Assembly: GCF_019097595.1 (NCBI RefSeq)
Contig: NC_080723.1
Location: 9,340,511 to 9,404,510 of the forward strand
Direction: 5' to 3'
Length of the DNA: 64,000 bases
Source of the DNA: Hemibagrus wyckioides
Taxonomy: Eukaryota > Chordata > Actinopteri > Siluriformes > Bagridae
Below the pieces are notes generated by a model, which saw only the letters and a list, made by a program, of their open reading frames with translations, searched no databases and had not been told where the DNA came from. This document shows, piece after piece, positions 39,801-57,700 of this stretch. How positions within the stretch are numbered: position 1 is the stretch's first letter; each line of letters begins with the position of its first letter. The position numbers were made by a program, and so were the translations under genes.

Positions 39801-42800
39801 ACACCACTCTGCACATTACACCACTCTGCACATTACACCACTCTACACATTACACCACTCTGCACATTACACCACTCTGCACATTACACCACTCTACACT
39901 CTACACATTACACCACTCTACACATTACACGACTCTGCACATTACACCACTCTACACATTACACCACTCTACACATTACACCACTCTACACTCTACACGT
40001 TACACCACTCTGCACATTACACCACTCTACACTCTACACGTTACACCACTCTGCACATTACACCACTCTACACTATACACCACTCTGCACATTACACCAC
40101 TCTGCACTATACACCACTCTGCACTATACACCAATCTGCACTATACACCACTCTACACATTACACCACTCTACAGTATACACCACTCTGCACATTACACC
40201 ACTCTACACATTACACCACTCTACACATTACACCACTCTACACTCTACACGTTACACCACTCTGCACATTACACCACTCTACACTCTACACGTTACACCA
40301 CTCTGCACATTACACCACTCTACACTATACACCACTCTGCACATTACACCACTCTGCACTATACACCACTCTGCACTATACACCAATCTGCACTATACAC
40401 CACTCTACACATTACACCACTCTACAGTATACACCACTCTGCACATTACACCACTCTACACATTACACCACTCTACACATTACACCACTCTACACATTAC
40501 ACCACTCTACACGTTACACCACTCTACACTTCACACCACTCTACACATTATACCACTCTGCACATTATACCACTCTGCACATTATACCACTCTGCACATT
40601 ATACCACTCTGCACATTATACCACTCTACACATTATACCACTCTGCACATTATACCACTCTACACGTTACACCACTCTACACGTTACACCACTCTACACA
40701 TTACACCACTCTGCACATTATACCACTCTGCACATTATACCACTCTGCACATTATACCACTCTACACATTACACCACTCTACACATTACACCACTCTACA
40801 CATTACACCACTCTGCACATTATACCACTCTACACGTTACACCACTCTACACATTACACCACTCTACAGTATACACCACTCTGCACATTACACCACTCTG
40901 CACATTACACCACTCTGCACATTACACCACTCTGCACATTACACCACTCTACACATTACACCACTCTACACATTACACGACTCTGCACATTACACGACTC
41001 TGCACATTACACCACTCTACACTCTACACGTTACACCACTCTGCACATTACACCACTCTACACTCTACACGTTACACCACTCTGCACATTACACCACTCT
41101 ACACTATACACCACTCTACACGTCACACCACTCTACACGTCACACCACTCTACACGTCACACCACTCTACACGTCACACCACTCTACACGTCACACCACT
41201 CTGCACGTTACACCACTCTACACGTTACACCACTCTACACTATACACCACTCTACACTCTACACCACTCTGCACATTACACCATTCTGCACATTACACCA
41301 CTCTACACATTACACCACTCTGCACATTACACCACTCTGCACATTACACCACTCTGCACATTACACCACTCTGCACATTACACCACTCTGCACATTACAC
41401 CACTCTACACATTACACCACTCTACACTATATACCACTCTACACTATACACCACTCTGCACATTACACCACTCTGCACATTACACCACTCTGCACATTAC
41501 ACCACTCTACACTATACACCACTCTACACTATACACCACTCTGCACTATACACCACTCTGCACTATACACCACTCTGCACTATACACCACTCTGAGCTAT
41601 ACACCACTCTGCACTATACACCACTCTACACTATACACCACTCTGCACTATACACCACTCTGCACATTACACCAGTCTGCACTATACACCACTCTGCACT
41701 ATACACCACTCTGCACTATACACCACTCTGCACTATACACCACTCTACACATTACACCACTCTACACATTACACCACTCTACACATTACACCACTCTACA
41801 GTATACACCACTCTGCACATTACACCACTCTGCACTATACACCACTCTGCACTATACACCACTCTGCACTATACACCACTCTACACATTACACCACTCTA
41901 CACATTACACCACTCTACAGTATACACCACTCTGCACATTACACCACTCTACACATTATACCACTCTACACTTCACAGCACTCTACACTATACACCACTC
42001 TACAGTATACACCACTCTGCACATTATACCACTCTACACTATACACCACTCTACACATTATACCACTCTACACATCATACCACTCTACACTATACACCAC
42101 TCTACAGTATACACCACTTTACACATTACACCACTCTACACATTACACCACTCTACACATTACACCACTCTACACATTACACCACTCTACACTCTACACC
42201 ACTCTACACTCTACACCACTCTACACTCTACACCACTCTACACCACTCTACACATTACACCACTCTACACGTTACACCACTCTACACATTACACCACTCT
42301 ACACATTACACCACTCTACACATTACACCACTCTACACTCTACACCACTCTACACTCTACACCACTCTACACTCTACACCACTCTACACGTTACACCACT
42401 CTGCACATTATACCACTCTACACGTTACACCACTCTACACATTACACCACTCTACAGTATACACCACTCTACAGTATACACCACTCTGCACATTACACCA
42501 CTCTGCACATTACACCACTCTGCACATTACACCACTCTGCACATTACACCACTCTACACATTACACGACTCTGCACATTACACGTTACACCACTCTGCAC
42601 ATTACACCACTCTACACTCTACACGTTACACCACTCTGCACATTACACCACTCTACACTCTACACGTTACACCACTCTGCACATTACACCACTCTACACT
42701 ATACACCACTCTACACGTTACACCACTCTACACGTTACACCACTCTACACGTTACACCACTCTACACGTCACACCACTCTACACGTCACACCACTCTACA

Positions 42801-43690
42801 CGTCACACCACTCTGCACATTACACCACTCTACACATTACACCACTCTACACTATACACCACTCTACACTCTACACCACTCTGCACATTACACCACTCTA
42901 CACATTACACCACTCTGCACATTACACCACTCTACACTCTACACGTTACACCACTCTGCACATTACACCACTCTACACTATATACCACTCTGCACATTAC
43001 ACCACTCTGCACATTACACCACTCTGCACATTACACCACTCTACACATTACACCACTCTACACTATATACCACTCTACACTATACACCACTCTGCACATT
43101 ACACCATTCTGCACATTACACCACTCTACACATTACACCACTCTGCACATTACACCACTCTACACTATACACCACTCTGCACATTACACCACTCTGCACA
43201 TTACACCACTCTGCACATTACACCACTCTGCACATTACACCACTCTGCACATTACACCACTCTACACATTACACCACTCTGCACATTACACCACTCTACA
43301 CTATACACCACTCTACACCACTCTACACCACTCTACACGTTACACCACTCTGCACGTTACACCACTCTACACTCTACACCACTCTACACTCTACACCACT
43401 CTACACTCTACACCACTCTGCACATTACACCACTCTACACTATACACCACTCTACAGTATACACCACTCTGCACATTACACCACTCTACACTATACACCA
43501 CTCTGCACTATACACCACTCTGCACTATACACCACTCTGCACTATACACCACTCTGCACATTACACCACTCTACACTATACACCACTCTGCACTATACAC
43601 CACTCTGCACATTACACCACTCTACACTATACACCACTCTGCACTATACACCACTCTGCACTATACACCACTCTGCACTATACACCACTC
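36853..43690 (+). repeat. Higher-order repeat domain Y, copy 1 plus linker
   Basis: Marker order: CACTACTCTACACATTAC (38763), CCACGCTGCACATTATACCA (39236), CACCAAACTACACGTTAC (39377 and again near 39530), a CACGTCACACC run (about 41113-41190) and TCTGAGCTATACACC (41591). The same markers recur in order in the next two domains. Confidence 0.8.
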
Positions 43691-46600
43691 TGAACTATAC
43701 ACCACTCTGCACTATACACCACTCTGCACTATACACCACTCTGAACTATACACCACTCTGCACTCTACACCACTCTGCACATTACACCACTCTACACATT
43801 ACACCACTCTACACATTACACCACTCTACACATTACACCACTCTACACATTACACCACTCTGCACATTATACCACTCTACACATTACACCATTCTACACA
43901 TTACACCACTCTACACATTATACCACTCTACACTATACACCACTATACACCACTCTACACCACTCTACACGTTACACCACTCTGCACGTTACACCACTCT
44001 ACACTCTACACCACTCTACACTCTACACCACTCTGCACTATACAACACTCTGCACTATACACCACTCTGCACTATACACCACTCTGCACTATACACCACT
44101 CTGCACGATACACCACTCTGCACTATACACCACTCTGCACTATACACCACTCTACACATTACACCACTCTACACATTACACCACTCTACACATTACACCA
44201 CTCTGCACATTACACCACTCTGCACATTACACCATTCTGCACTATACACCACTCTACACATTACACCACTCTGCACATTACACCACTCTGCACATTACAC
44301 CACTCTGCACATTACACCATTCTGCACTATACACCACTCTACACATTAAACCACTCTACAGTATACACCACTCTGCACATTACACCACTCTACAGTATAC
44401 ACCACTCTGCACATTACACCACTCTGCACATTACACCACTCTGCACATTACACCACTCTGCACATTACACCATTCTGCACTATACACCACTCTACACATT
44501 ACACCACTCTGCACATTACACCACTCTACACATTACACCATTCTGCACTATACACCACTCTACAGTATACACCACTCTGCACATTACACCACTCTGCACA
44601 TTACACCACTCTGCACATTACACCACTCTGCACATTACACCACTCTGCACATTATACCACTCTACACTTCACACCACTCTACACTATACACCACTCTACA
44701 GTATACACCACTCTGCACATTACACCACTCTGCACATTATACCACTCTACACTTCACACCACTCTACACATTATACCACTCTACACTATACCCCACTCTA
44801 CACTATACATCACTCTGCACATTATACCACTCTACACTTCACACCACTCTGCACATTATACCACTCTACACTTCACACCACTCTACACATTATACCACTC
44901 TACACTATACCCCACTCTACACTATACACCACTCTACACTATACCCCACTCTACACTATACACCACTCTGCACATTACACCACTCTACACTATACACCAC
45001 TCTACACTATACACCACTCTACACATTATACCACTCTACACTATACACCACTCTGCACATTATACCACTCTACACTATACACCACTCTACAGTAAACAAC
45101 ACTCTGCACATTACACCACTCTACACTCTACACGTTACACCACTCTACACTCTGCACATTACACTACTCTACACTCTACACTATACACCACTCTACACAT
45201 TACACCACTCTGCACTCTACACCACTCTATACTCTACACCACTCTACACTCTACACCACTCTACACTCTACACCACTCTACACTCTACACCACTCTGCAC
45301 ATTACACCACTCTACACATTACACCACTCTACACATTACACCACTCTACACATTACACCACTCTGCACATTATACCACTCTGCACTATAAACCACTGTAC
45401 ACTATACACCACTCTACACATTATACCACTCTACACTCTGCACATTACACCACTCTACACGTTACACCACTCTGCACATTACACCACTCTACACTCTACA
45501 CGTTACACCACTCTGCACATTACACCACTCTACACTCTACACGTTACACCACTCTGCACATTACACCACTCTACACGTTACACCACTCTGCACATTACAC
45601 CACTCTACACTCTACACGTTACACCACTCTGCACATTACACCACTCTACACTCTACACGTTACACCACTCTGCACATTACACCACTCTGCACATTACACC
45701 ACTCTGCACATTACACCACTCTACACTCTACACGTTACACCACTCTGCACATTACACCACTCTACACTCTACACGTTACACCACTCTGCACATTACACCA
45801 CTCTGCACATTACACCACTCTGCACATTACACCACTCTACACTCTACACGTTACACCACTCTGCACATTACACCACTCTACACTCTACACATTACACCAC
45901 TCTGCACATTACACCACTCTGCACATTACACCACTCTGCACATTACACCACTCTACACATTACACCACTCTGCACATTATACCACTCTGCACTATAAACC
46001 ACTGTACACTATACACCACTCTGCACATTACACCACTCTACACTCTACACGTTACACCACTCTGCACATTACACCACTCTACACTCTACACGTTACACCA
46101 CTCTGCACATTACACCACTCTACACTCTACACGTTACACCACTCTGCACATTACACCACTCTACACTCTACACGTTACACCACTCTGCACATTACACCAC
46201 TCTACACTCTACACGTTACACCACTCTGCACATTACACCACTCTACACTCAACACTATACACCACTCTACACGTTACACCACTCTGCACGTTACACCACT
46301 CTGCACGTTACACCACTCTGCACGTTACACCACTCTACACTCTACACGTTACACCACTCTGCACATTACACCACTCTACACTATACACCACTCTACACTA
46401 TACACCACTCTACACTATACACCACTCTGCACATTACACCACTCTACACTATACACCACTCTACACTATACACCACTCTACACTATACACCACTCTACAC
46501 ATTACACCACTCTACACATTACACCACTCTACACTATACACCACTCTACACGTTACACCACTCTACACGTTACACCACTCTACACGTTACACCACTCTAC

Positions 46601-49600
46601 ACGTTACACCACTCTGCACGTTACACCACTCTACACTATACACCACTCTACACTATACACCACTCTACACATTACACCACTCTGCACGTTACACCACTCT
46701 GCACGTTACACCACTCTGCACGTTACACCACTCTGCACGTTACACCACTCTGCACGTTACACCACTCTACACTATACACCACTCTACACATTACATGACT
46801 CTGCACATTACACCACTCTACACTATACACCACTCTACACATTACACGACTCTGCACATTACACCACTCTACACTATACACCACTCTGCACATTACACCA
46901 CTCTACACATTACACGACTCTGCACATTACACCACTCTACACTCTGCACATTACACCACTCTACACTATACACCACTCTACACTATACACCACTCTACAC
47001 TATACACCACTCTACACATTACACCACTCAACACATTACACCACTCTATACATTACACCACTCTACACATTACACCACTCTACACATTACACCACTCTGC
47101 ACTATACACCACTCTACACATTACACCACTCTACACATTACACCACTCTACAGTATACACCACTCTGCACATTACACCACTCTACACATTACACCACTCT
47201 GCACATTACACCACTCTGCACTATACACCACTCTACAGTATACACCACTCTGCACATTACACCACTCTACACATTACACCACTCTACACATTACACCACT
47301 CTACACATTACACCACTCTACAGTATACACCACTCTGCACATTACACCACTCTACACATTACACCACTCTGCACATTACACCACTCTGCACTATACACCA
47401 CTCTGCACTATACACCACTCTGCACTATACACCACTCTACACATTACACCACTCTACACTATACACCACTCTGCACTATACACCACTCTGCACTATACAC
47501 CACTCTGCACTATACACCACTCTGCACTATACACCACTCTACACATTACACCACTCTACAGTATACACCACTCTACACTATACACCACTCTGCACTATAC
47601 ACCACTCTACACTATACACCACTCTACACTATACACCACTCTGCACTATACACCACTCTGCACTATACACCACTCTGCACTATACACCACTCTGCACTAT
47701 ACACCACTCTACACATTACACCACTCTACACATTACACCACTCTACACATTACACCACTCTACAGTATACACCACTCTACACATTACACCACTCTACACA
47801 TTACACCACTCTACACATTACACCACTCTACAGTATACACCACTCTGCACATTACACCACTCTACAGTATACACCACTCTACACATTACACCACTCTGCA
47901 CATTACACCACTCTGCACATTACACCACTCTACACATTATACCACTCTACACATTACACCACTCTACACATTACACCACTCTACACATTATACCACTCTA
48001 CACATTATACCACTCTACACATTACACCACTCTACACATTACACCACTCTACACATTATACCACTCTACACATTATACCACTCTACACATTACACGACTC
48101 TGCACATTACACCACTCTACACTCTACACGTTACACCACTCTGCACATTACACCACTCTACACATTACACCACTCTACACTATACACCACTCTACACGTT
48201 ACACCACTCTACACTATACACCACTCTACACGTTACACCACTCTACACGTTACACCACTCTACACATTACACCACTCTACACATTACACCACTCTACACA
48301 TTACACCACTCTACACTATACACCACTCTACACGTTACACCACTCTACACGTTACACCACTCTACACATTACACCACTCTACACATTACACCACTCTACA
48401 CTATACACCACTCTGCACGTTACACCACTCTGCACGTTACACCACTCTGCACATTACACCACTCTACACTCTACACGTTACACTACTCTACACATTACAC
48501 CACTCTACACGTTACACCACTCTACACTCTACACCACTCTACACGTTACACCACTCTACACGTTACACCACTCTGCACGTTACACCACTCTACACTCTAC
48601 ACCACTCTACACTCTACACCACTCTACACCACTCTACACGTTACACCACTCTACACATTACACCACTCTACACGTTACACCACTCTACACTCTACACCAC
48701 TCTACACTCTACACCACTCTACACCACTCTACACCACTCTACACCACTCTACACATTACACCACTCTACACTCTACACCACTCTACACTCTACACCACTC
48801 TACACCACTCTACACTCTACACCACTCTACACTCTACACCACTCTACACTCTACACCACTCTACACATTACACCACTCTACACATTACACCACTCTACAC
48901 ATTACACCACTCTACACTATACACCACTCTACACTATACACCACTCTACACATTATACCACGCTGCACATTATACCACTATACACATTACACGACTCTAC
49001 ACTCTACACATTACACCACTCTACACATTACACCACTCTACACATTACACCACTCTACACTATACACCACTCAACACGTTACACCAAACTACACGTTACA
49101 CCACTCTACACGTTACACCACTCTACACGTTACACCACTCTACACCTTACACCACTCTGCCCATTACACCACTCTGCACATTACACCACTCTGCACATTA
49201 CACCACTCTGCACATTACACCACTCTACACGTTACACCAAACTACACGTTACACCACTCTACACGTTACACCACTCTACACGTTACACCACTCTGCCCAT
49301 TACACCACTCTGCACATTACACCACTCTGCACATTACACCACTCTACACTATACACCACTCTACACATTACACCACTCTGCACATTACACCACTCTGCAC
49401 ATTACACCACTCTACACTATACACCACTCTACACATTACACCACTCTACACATTACACCACTCTACACTATACACCACTCTACACATTACACCACTCTAC
49501 ACATTACACCACTCTGCACATTACACCACTCTGCACATTACACCACTCTACACATTACACCACTCTACACATTACACCACTCTGCACATTACACCACTCT

Positions 49601-51740
49601 GCACATTACACCACTCTACACTCTACACATTACACCACTCTACACATTACACGACTCTGCACATTACACCACTCTACACATTACACCACTCTACACATTA
49701 CACCACTCTACACATTACACCACTCTACATATTACATCACTCTGCACTCTACACGTTACACCACTCTGCACATTACACCACTCTACACTATACACCACTC
49801 TGCACATTACACCACTCTGCACTATACACCACTCTGCACTATACACCACTCTACACATTACACCACTCTACAGTATACACCACTCTGCACTATACACCAA
49901 TCTGCACTATACACCACTCTACACATTACACCACTCTACAGTATACACCACTCTGCACATTACACCACTCTACACATTACACCACTCTACACATTACACC
50001 ACTCTACACATTACACCACTCTACACATTACACCACTCTACACGTTACACCACTCTACACTTCACACCACTCTACACGTTACACCACTCTACACGTTACA
50101 CCACTCTACACGTTACACCACTCTACACATTACACCACTCTACACATTACACCACTCTGCACATTACACCACTCTGCACATTATACCACTCTACACGTTA
50201 CACCACTCTACACGTTACACCACTCTACACGTTACACCACTCTACACATTACACCACTCTACACATTACACCACTCTGCACATTACACCACTCTACACGT
50301 TACACCACTCTACACATTACACCACTCTACAGTATACACCACTCTGCACATTACACCACTCTGCACATTACAGCACTCTGCACATTACACCACTCTGCAC
50401 ATTACACCACTCTACACATTACACCACTCTACACATTACACGACTCTGCACATTACACGTTACACCACTCTGCACATTACACCACTCTACACTCTACACG
50501 TTACACCACTCTGCACATTACACCACTCTACACTCTACACGTTACACCACTCTGCACATTACACCACTCTACACTATACACCACTCTACACGTTACACCA
50601 CTCTACACGTCACACCACTCTACACGTCACACCACTCTACACGTCACACCACTCTACACGTCACACCACTGTACACGTCACACCACTCTACACGTTACAC
50701 CACTCTGCACGTTACACCACTCTACACATTACACCACTCTACACTATACACCACTCTACACTCTACACCACTCTGCACATTACACCATTCTGCACATTAC
50801 ACCACTCTACACATTACACCACTCTGCACATTACACCACTCTACACTATACACCACTCTGCACATTACACCACTCTGCACATTACACCACTCTGCACATT
50901 ACACCACTCTGCACATTACACCACTCTGCACATTACACCACTCTACACTATATACCACTCTACACTATACACCACTCTGCACATTACACCACTCTGCACA
51001 TTACACCACTCTGCACATTACACCACTCTACACTATACACCACTCTACACTATACACCACTCTGCACTATACACCACTCTGCACTATACACCACTCTGCA
51101 CTATACACCACTCTGAGCTATACACCACTCTGCACTATACACCACTCTACACTATACACCACTCTGCACTATACACCACTCTACACATTACACCACTCTA
51201 CACATTACACCACTCTACAGTATACACCACTCTGCACATTACACCAGTCTGCACTATACACCACTCTGCACTATACACCACTCTGCACTATACACCACTC
51301 TGCACTATACACCACTCTACACATTACACCACTCTACACATTACACCACTCTACACATTACACCACTCTACAGTATACACCACTCTGCACATTACACCAC
51401 TCTACAGTATACACCACTCTACACATTACACCACTCTACAGTATACACCACTCTACAGTATACACCACTCTGCACATTACACCACTCTGCACTATACACC
51501 ACTCTGCACTATACACCACTCTACACATTACACCACTCTACACATTACACCACTCTACACATTACACCACTCTACAGTATACACCACTCTGCACATTACA
51601 CCACTCTGCACATTACACCACTCTGCACATTACACCACTCTGCACATTACACCACTCTACACATTACACCACTCTGCACATTACACCACTCTACACTATA
51701 CCCCACTCTACACTATACACCACTCTACACTATACCCCAC
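43690..51740 (+). repeat. Higher-order repeat domain X plus Y, copy 2
   Basis: An X-type segment (43.7-46.3 kb) is followed by Y markers at 48480 (CACTACTCT), 48961 (CGCTGCACATT), 49086 (AAACTACACG), 50606-50680 (CACGTCACACC run) and 51112 (TCTGAGCT). From 45385 to 48480, markers recur at exactly +6,825 bp. Confidence 0.85.
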
Positions 51741-54700
51741 TCTACACTATACACCACTCTGCACATTACACCACTCTACACTATACACCACTCTACACTA
51801 TACACCACTCTACACATTATACCACTCTACACTATACACCACTCTGCACATTATACCACTCTACACTATACACCACTCTACAGTAAACAACACTCTGCAC
51901 ATTACACCACTCTACACAATATACCACTCTACACATTACACCACTCTACACTCTACACGTTACACCACTCTACACTCTGCACATTACACTACTCTACACT
52001 CTACACTATACACCACTCTACACATTACACCACTCTGCACTCTACACCACTCTATACTCTACACCACTCTACACTCTACACTACTCTACACTCTACACCA
52101 CTCTACACTCTACACCACTCTGCACATTACACCACTCTACACATTACACCACTCTACACATTACACCACTCTACACATTACACCACTCTGCACATTATAC
52201 CACTCTGCACTATAAACCACTGTACACTATACACCACTCTACACATTATACCACTCTACACTCTGCACATTACACCACTCTACACGTTACACCACTCTGC
52301 ACATTACACCACTCTACACTCTACACGTTACACCACTCTGCACATTACACCACTCTACACTCTACACGTTACACCACTCTGCACATTACACCACTCTACA
52401 CGTTACACCACTCTGCACATTACACCACTCTACACTCTACACGTTACACCACTCTGCACATTACACCACTCTACACTCTACACGTTACACCACTCTGCAC
52501 ATTACACCACTCTGCACATTACACCACTCTGCACATTACACCACTCTACACTCTACACGTTACACCACTCTGCACATTACACCACTCTACACTCTACACG
52601 TTACACCACTCTGCACATTACACCACTCTGCACATTACACCACTCTGCACATTACACCACTCTACACTCTACACGTTACACCACTCTGCACATTACACCA
52701 CTCTACACTCTACACATTACACCACTCTGCACATTACACCACTCTGCACATTACACCACTCTGCACATTACACCACTCTACACATTACACCACTCTGCAC
52801 ATTATACCACTCTGCACTATAAACCACTGTACACTATACACCACTCTGCACATTACACCACTCTACACTCTACACGTTACACCACTCTGCACATTACACC
52901 ACTCTACACTCTACACGTTACACCACTCTGCACATTACACCACTCTACACTCTACACGTTACACCACTCTGCACATTACACCACTCTACACTCTACACGT
53001 TACACCACTCTGCACATTACACCACTCTACACTCTACACGTTACACCACTCTGCACATTACACCACTCTACACTCAACACTATACACCACTCTACACGTT
53101 ACACCACTCTGCACGTTACACCACTCTGCACGTTACACCACTCTGCACGTTACACCACTCTACACTCTACACGTTACACCACTCTGCACATTACACCACT
53201 CTACACTATACACCACTCTACACTATACACCACTCTACACTATACACCACTCTACACATTACACCACTCTACACTATACACCACTCTACACTATACACCA
53301 CTCTACACTATACACCACTCTACACATTACACCACTCTACACATTACACCACTCTACACTATACACCACTCTACACGTTACACCACTCTACACGTTACAC
53401 CACTCTACACGTTACACCACTCTACACGTTACACCACTCTGCACGTTACACCACTCTACACTATACACCACTCTACACTATACACCACTCTACACATTAC
53501 ACCACTCTGCACGTTACACCACTCTGCACGTTACACCACTCTGCACGTTACACCACTCTGCACGTTACACCACTCTGCACGTTACACCACTCTACACTAT
53601 ACACCACTCTACACATTACACGACTCTGCACATTACACCACTCTACACTATACACCACTCTACACATTACACGACTCTGCACATTACACCACTCTACACT
53701 ATACACCACTCTGCACATTACACCACTCTACACATTACACGACTCTGCACATTACACCACTCTACACTCTGCACATTACACCACTCTACACTATACACCA
53801 CTCTACACTATACACCACTCTACACTATACACCACTCTACACATTACACCACTCAACACATTACACCACTCTATACATTACACCACTCTACACATTACAC
53901 CACTCTACACATTACACCACTCTGCACTATACACCACTCTACACATTACACCACTCTACACATTACACCACTCTACAGTATACACCACTCTGCACATTAC
54001 ACCACTCTACACATTACACCACTCTGCACATTACACCACTCTGCACTATACACCACTCTACAGTATACACCACTCTGCACATTACACCACTCTACACATT
54101 ACACCACTCTACACATTACACCACTCTACACATTACACCACTCTACAGTATACACCACTCTGCACATTACACCACTCTACACATTACACCACTCTGCACA
54201 TTACACCACTCTGCACTATACACCACTCTGCACTATACACCACTCTGCACTATACACCACTCTACACATTACACCACTCTACACTATACACCACTCTGCA
54301 CTATACACCACTCTGCACTATACACCACTCTGCACTATACACCACTCTGCACTATACACCACTCTACACATTACACCACTCTACAGTATACACCACTCTA
54401 CACTATACACCACTCTGCACTATACACCACTCTACACTATACACCACTCTACACTATACACCACTCTGCACTATACACCACTCTGCACTATACACCACTC
54501 TGCACTATACACCACTCTGCACTATACACCACTCTACACATTACACCACTCTACACATTACACCACTCTACACATTACACCACTCTACAGTATACACCAC
54601 TCTACACATTACACCACTCTACACATTACACCACTCTACACATTACACCACTCTACAGTATACACCACTCTGCACATTACACCACTCTACAGTATACACC

Positions 54701-57700
54701 ACTCTACACATTACACCACTCTGCACATTACACCACTCTGCACATTACACCACTCTACACATTATACCACTCTACACATTACACCACTCTACACATTACA
54801 CCACTCTACACATTATACCACTCTACACATTATACCACTCTACACATTACACCACTCTACACATTACACCACTCTACACATTATACCACTCTACACATTA
54901 TACCACTCTACACATTACACGACTCTGCACATTACACCACTCTACACTCTACACGTTACACCACTCTGCACATTACACCACTCTACACATTACACCACTC
55001 TACACTATACACCACTCTACACGTTACACCACTCTACACTATACACCACTCTACACGTTACACCACTCTACACGTTACACCACTCTACACATTACACCAC
55101 TCTACACATTACACCACTCTACACATTACACCACTCTACACTATACACCACTCTACACGTTACACCACTCTACACGTTACACCACTCTACACATTACACC
55201 ACTCTACACATTACACCACTCTACACTATACACCACTCTGCACGTTACACCACTCTGCACGTTACACCACTCTGCACATTACACCACTCTACACTCTACA
55301 CGTTACACTACTCTACACATTACACCACTCTACACGTTACACCACTCTACACTCTACACCACTCTACACGTTACACCACTCTACACGTTACACCACTCTG
55401 CACGTTACACCACTCTACACTCTACACCACTCTACACTCTACACCACTCTACACCACTCTACACGTTACACCACTCTACACATTACACCACTCTACACGT
55501 TACACCACTCTACACTCTACACCACTCTACACTCTACACCACTCTACACTCTACACCACTCTACACCACTCTACACATTACACCACTCTACACTCTACAC
55601 CACTCTACACTCTACACCACTCTACACCACTCTACACTCTACACCACTCTACACTCTACACCACTCTACACTCTACACCACTCTACACATTACACCACTC
55701 TACACATTACACCACTCTACACATTACACCACTCTACACTATACACCACTCTACACTATACACCACTCTACACATTATACCACGCTGCACATTATACCAC
55801 TATACACATTACACGACTCTACACTCTACACATTACACCACTCTACACATTACACCACTCTACACATTACACCACTCTACACTATACACCACTCAACACG
55901 TTACACCAAACTACACGTTACACCACTCTACACGTTACACCACTCTACACGTTACACCACTCTACACCTTACACCACTCTGCCCATTACACCACTCTGCA
56001 CATTACACCACTCTGCACATTACACCACTCTGCACATTACACCACTCTACACGTTACACCAAACTACACGTTACACCACTCTACACGTTACACCACTCTA
56101 CACGTTACACCACTCTGCCCATTACACCACTCTGCACATTACACCACTCTGCACATTACACCACTCTACACTATACACCACTCTACACATTACACCACTC
56201 TGCACATTACACCACTCTGCACATTACACCACTCTACACTATACACCACTCTACACATTACACCACTCTACACATTACACCACTCTACACATTACACCAC
56301 TCTGCACATTACACCACTCTGCACATTACACCACTCTACACATTACACCACTCTACACATTACACCACTCTGCACATTACACCACTCTGCACATTACACC
56401 ACTCTACACTCTACACATTACACCACTCTACACATTACACGACTCTGCACATTACACCACTCTACACATTACACCACTCTACACATTACACCACTCTACA
56501 CGTTACACCACTCTGCACATTACACCACTCTACACTCTACACGTTACACCACTCTGCACATTACACCACTCTACACTATACACCACTCTGCACATTACAC
56601 CACTCTGCACTATACACCACTCTGCACTATACACCACTCTACACATTACACCACTCTACAGTATACACCACTCTGCACTATACACCAATCTGCACTATAC
56701 ACCACTCTACACATTACACCACTCTACAGTATACACCACTCTGCACATTACACCACTCTACACATTACACCACTCTACACATTACACCACTCTACACATT
56801 ACACCACTCTACACATTACACCACTCTACACGTTACACCACTCTACACTTCACACCACTCTACACATTATACCACTCTGCACATTATACCACTCTGCACA
56901 TTATACCACTCTGCACATTATACCACTCTGCACATTATACCACTCTACACATTATACCACTCTGCACATTATACCACTCTACACGTTACACCACTCTACA
57001 CGTTACACCACTCTACACGTTACACCACTCTACACATTACACCACTCTACACATTACACCACTCTGCACATTATACCACTCTACACGTTACACCACTCTA
57101 CACATTACACCACTCTACAGTATACACCACTCTGCACATTACACCACTCTGCACATTACAGCACTCTGCACATTACACCACTCTGCACATTACACCACTC
57201 TACACATTACACCACTCTACACATTACACGACTCTGCACATTACACGTTACACCACTCTGCACATTACACCACTCTACACTCTACACGTTACACCACTCT
57301 GCACATTACACCACTCTACACTCTACACGTTACACCACTCTGCACATTACACCACTCTACACTATACACCACTCTACACGTTACACCACTCTACACGTCA
57401 CACCACTCTACACGTCACACCACTCTACACGTCACACCACTCTACACGTCACACCACTGTACACGTCACACCACTCTACACGTTACACCACTCTGCACGT
57501 TACACCACTCTACACATTACACCACTCTACACTATACACCACTCTACACTCTACACCACTCTGCACATTACACCATTCTGCACATTACACCACTCTACAC
57601 ATTACACCACTCTGCACATTACACCACTCTACACTATACACCACTCTGCACATTACACCACTCTGCACATTACACCACTCTGCACATTACACCACTCTGC

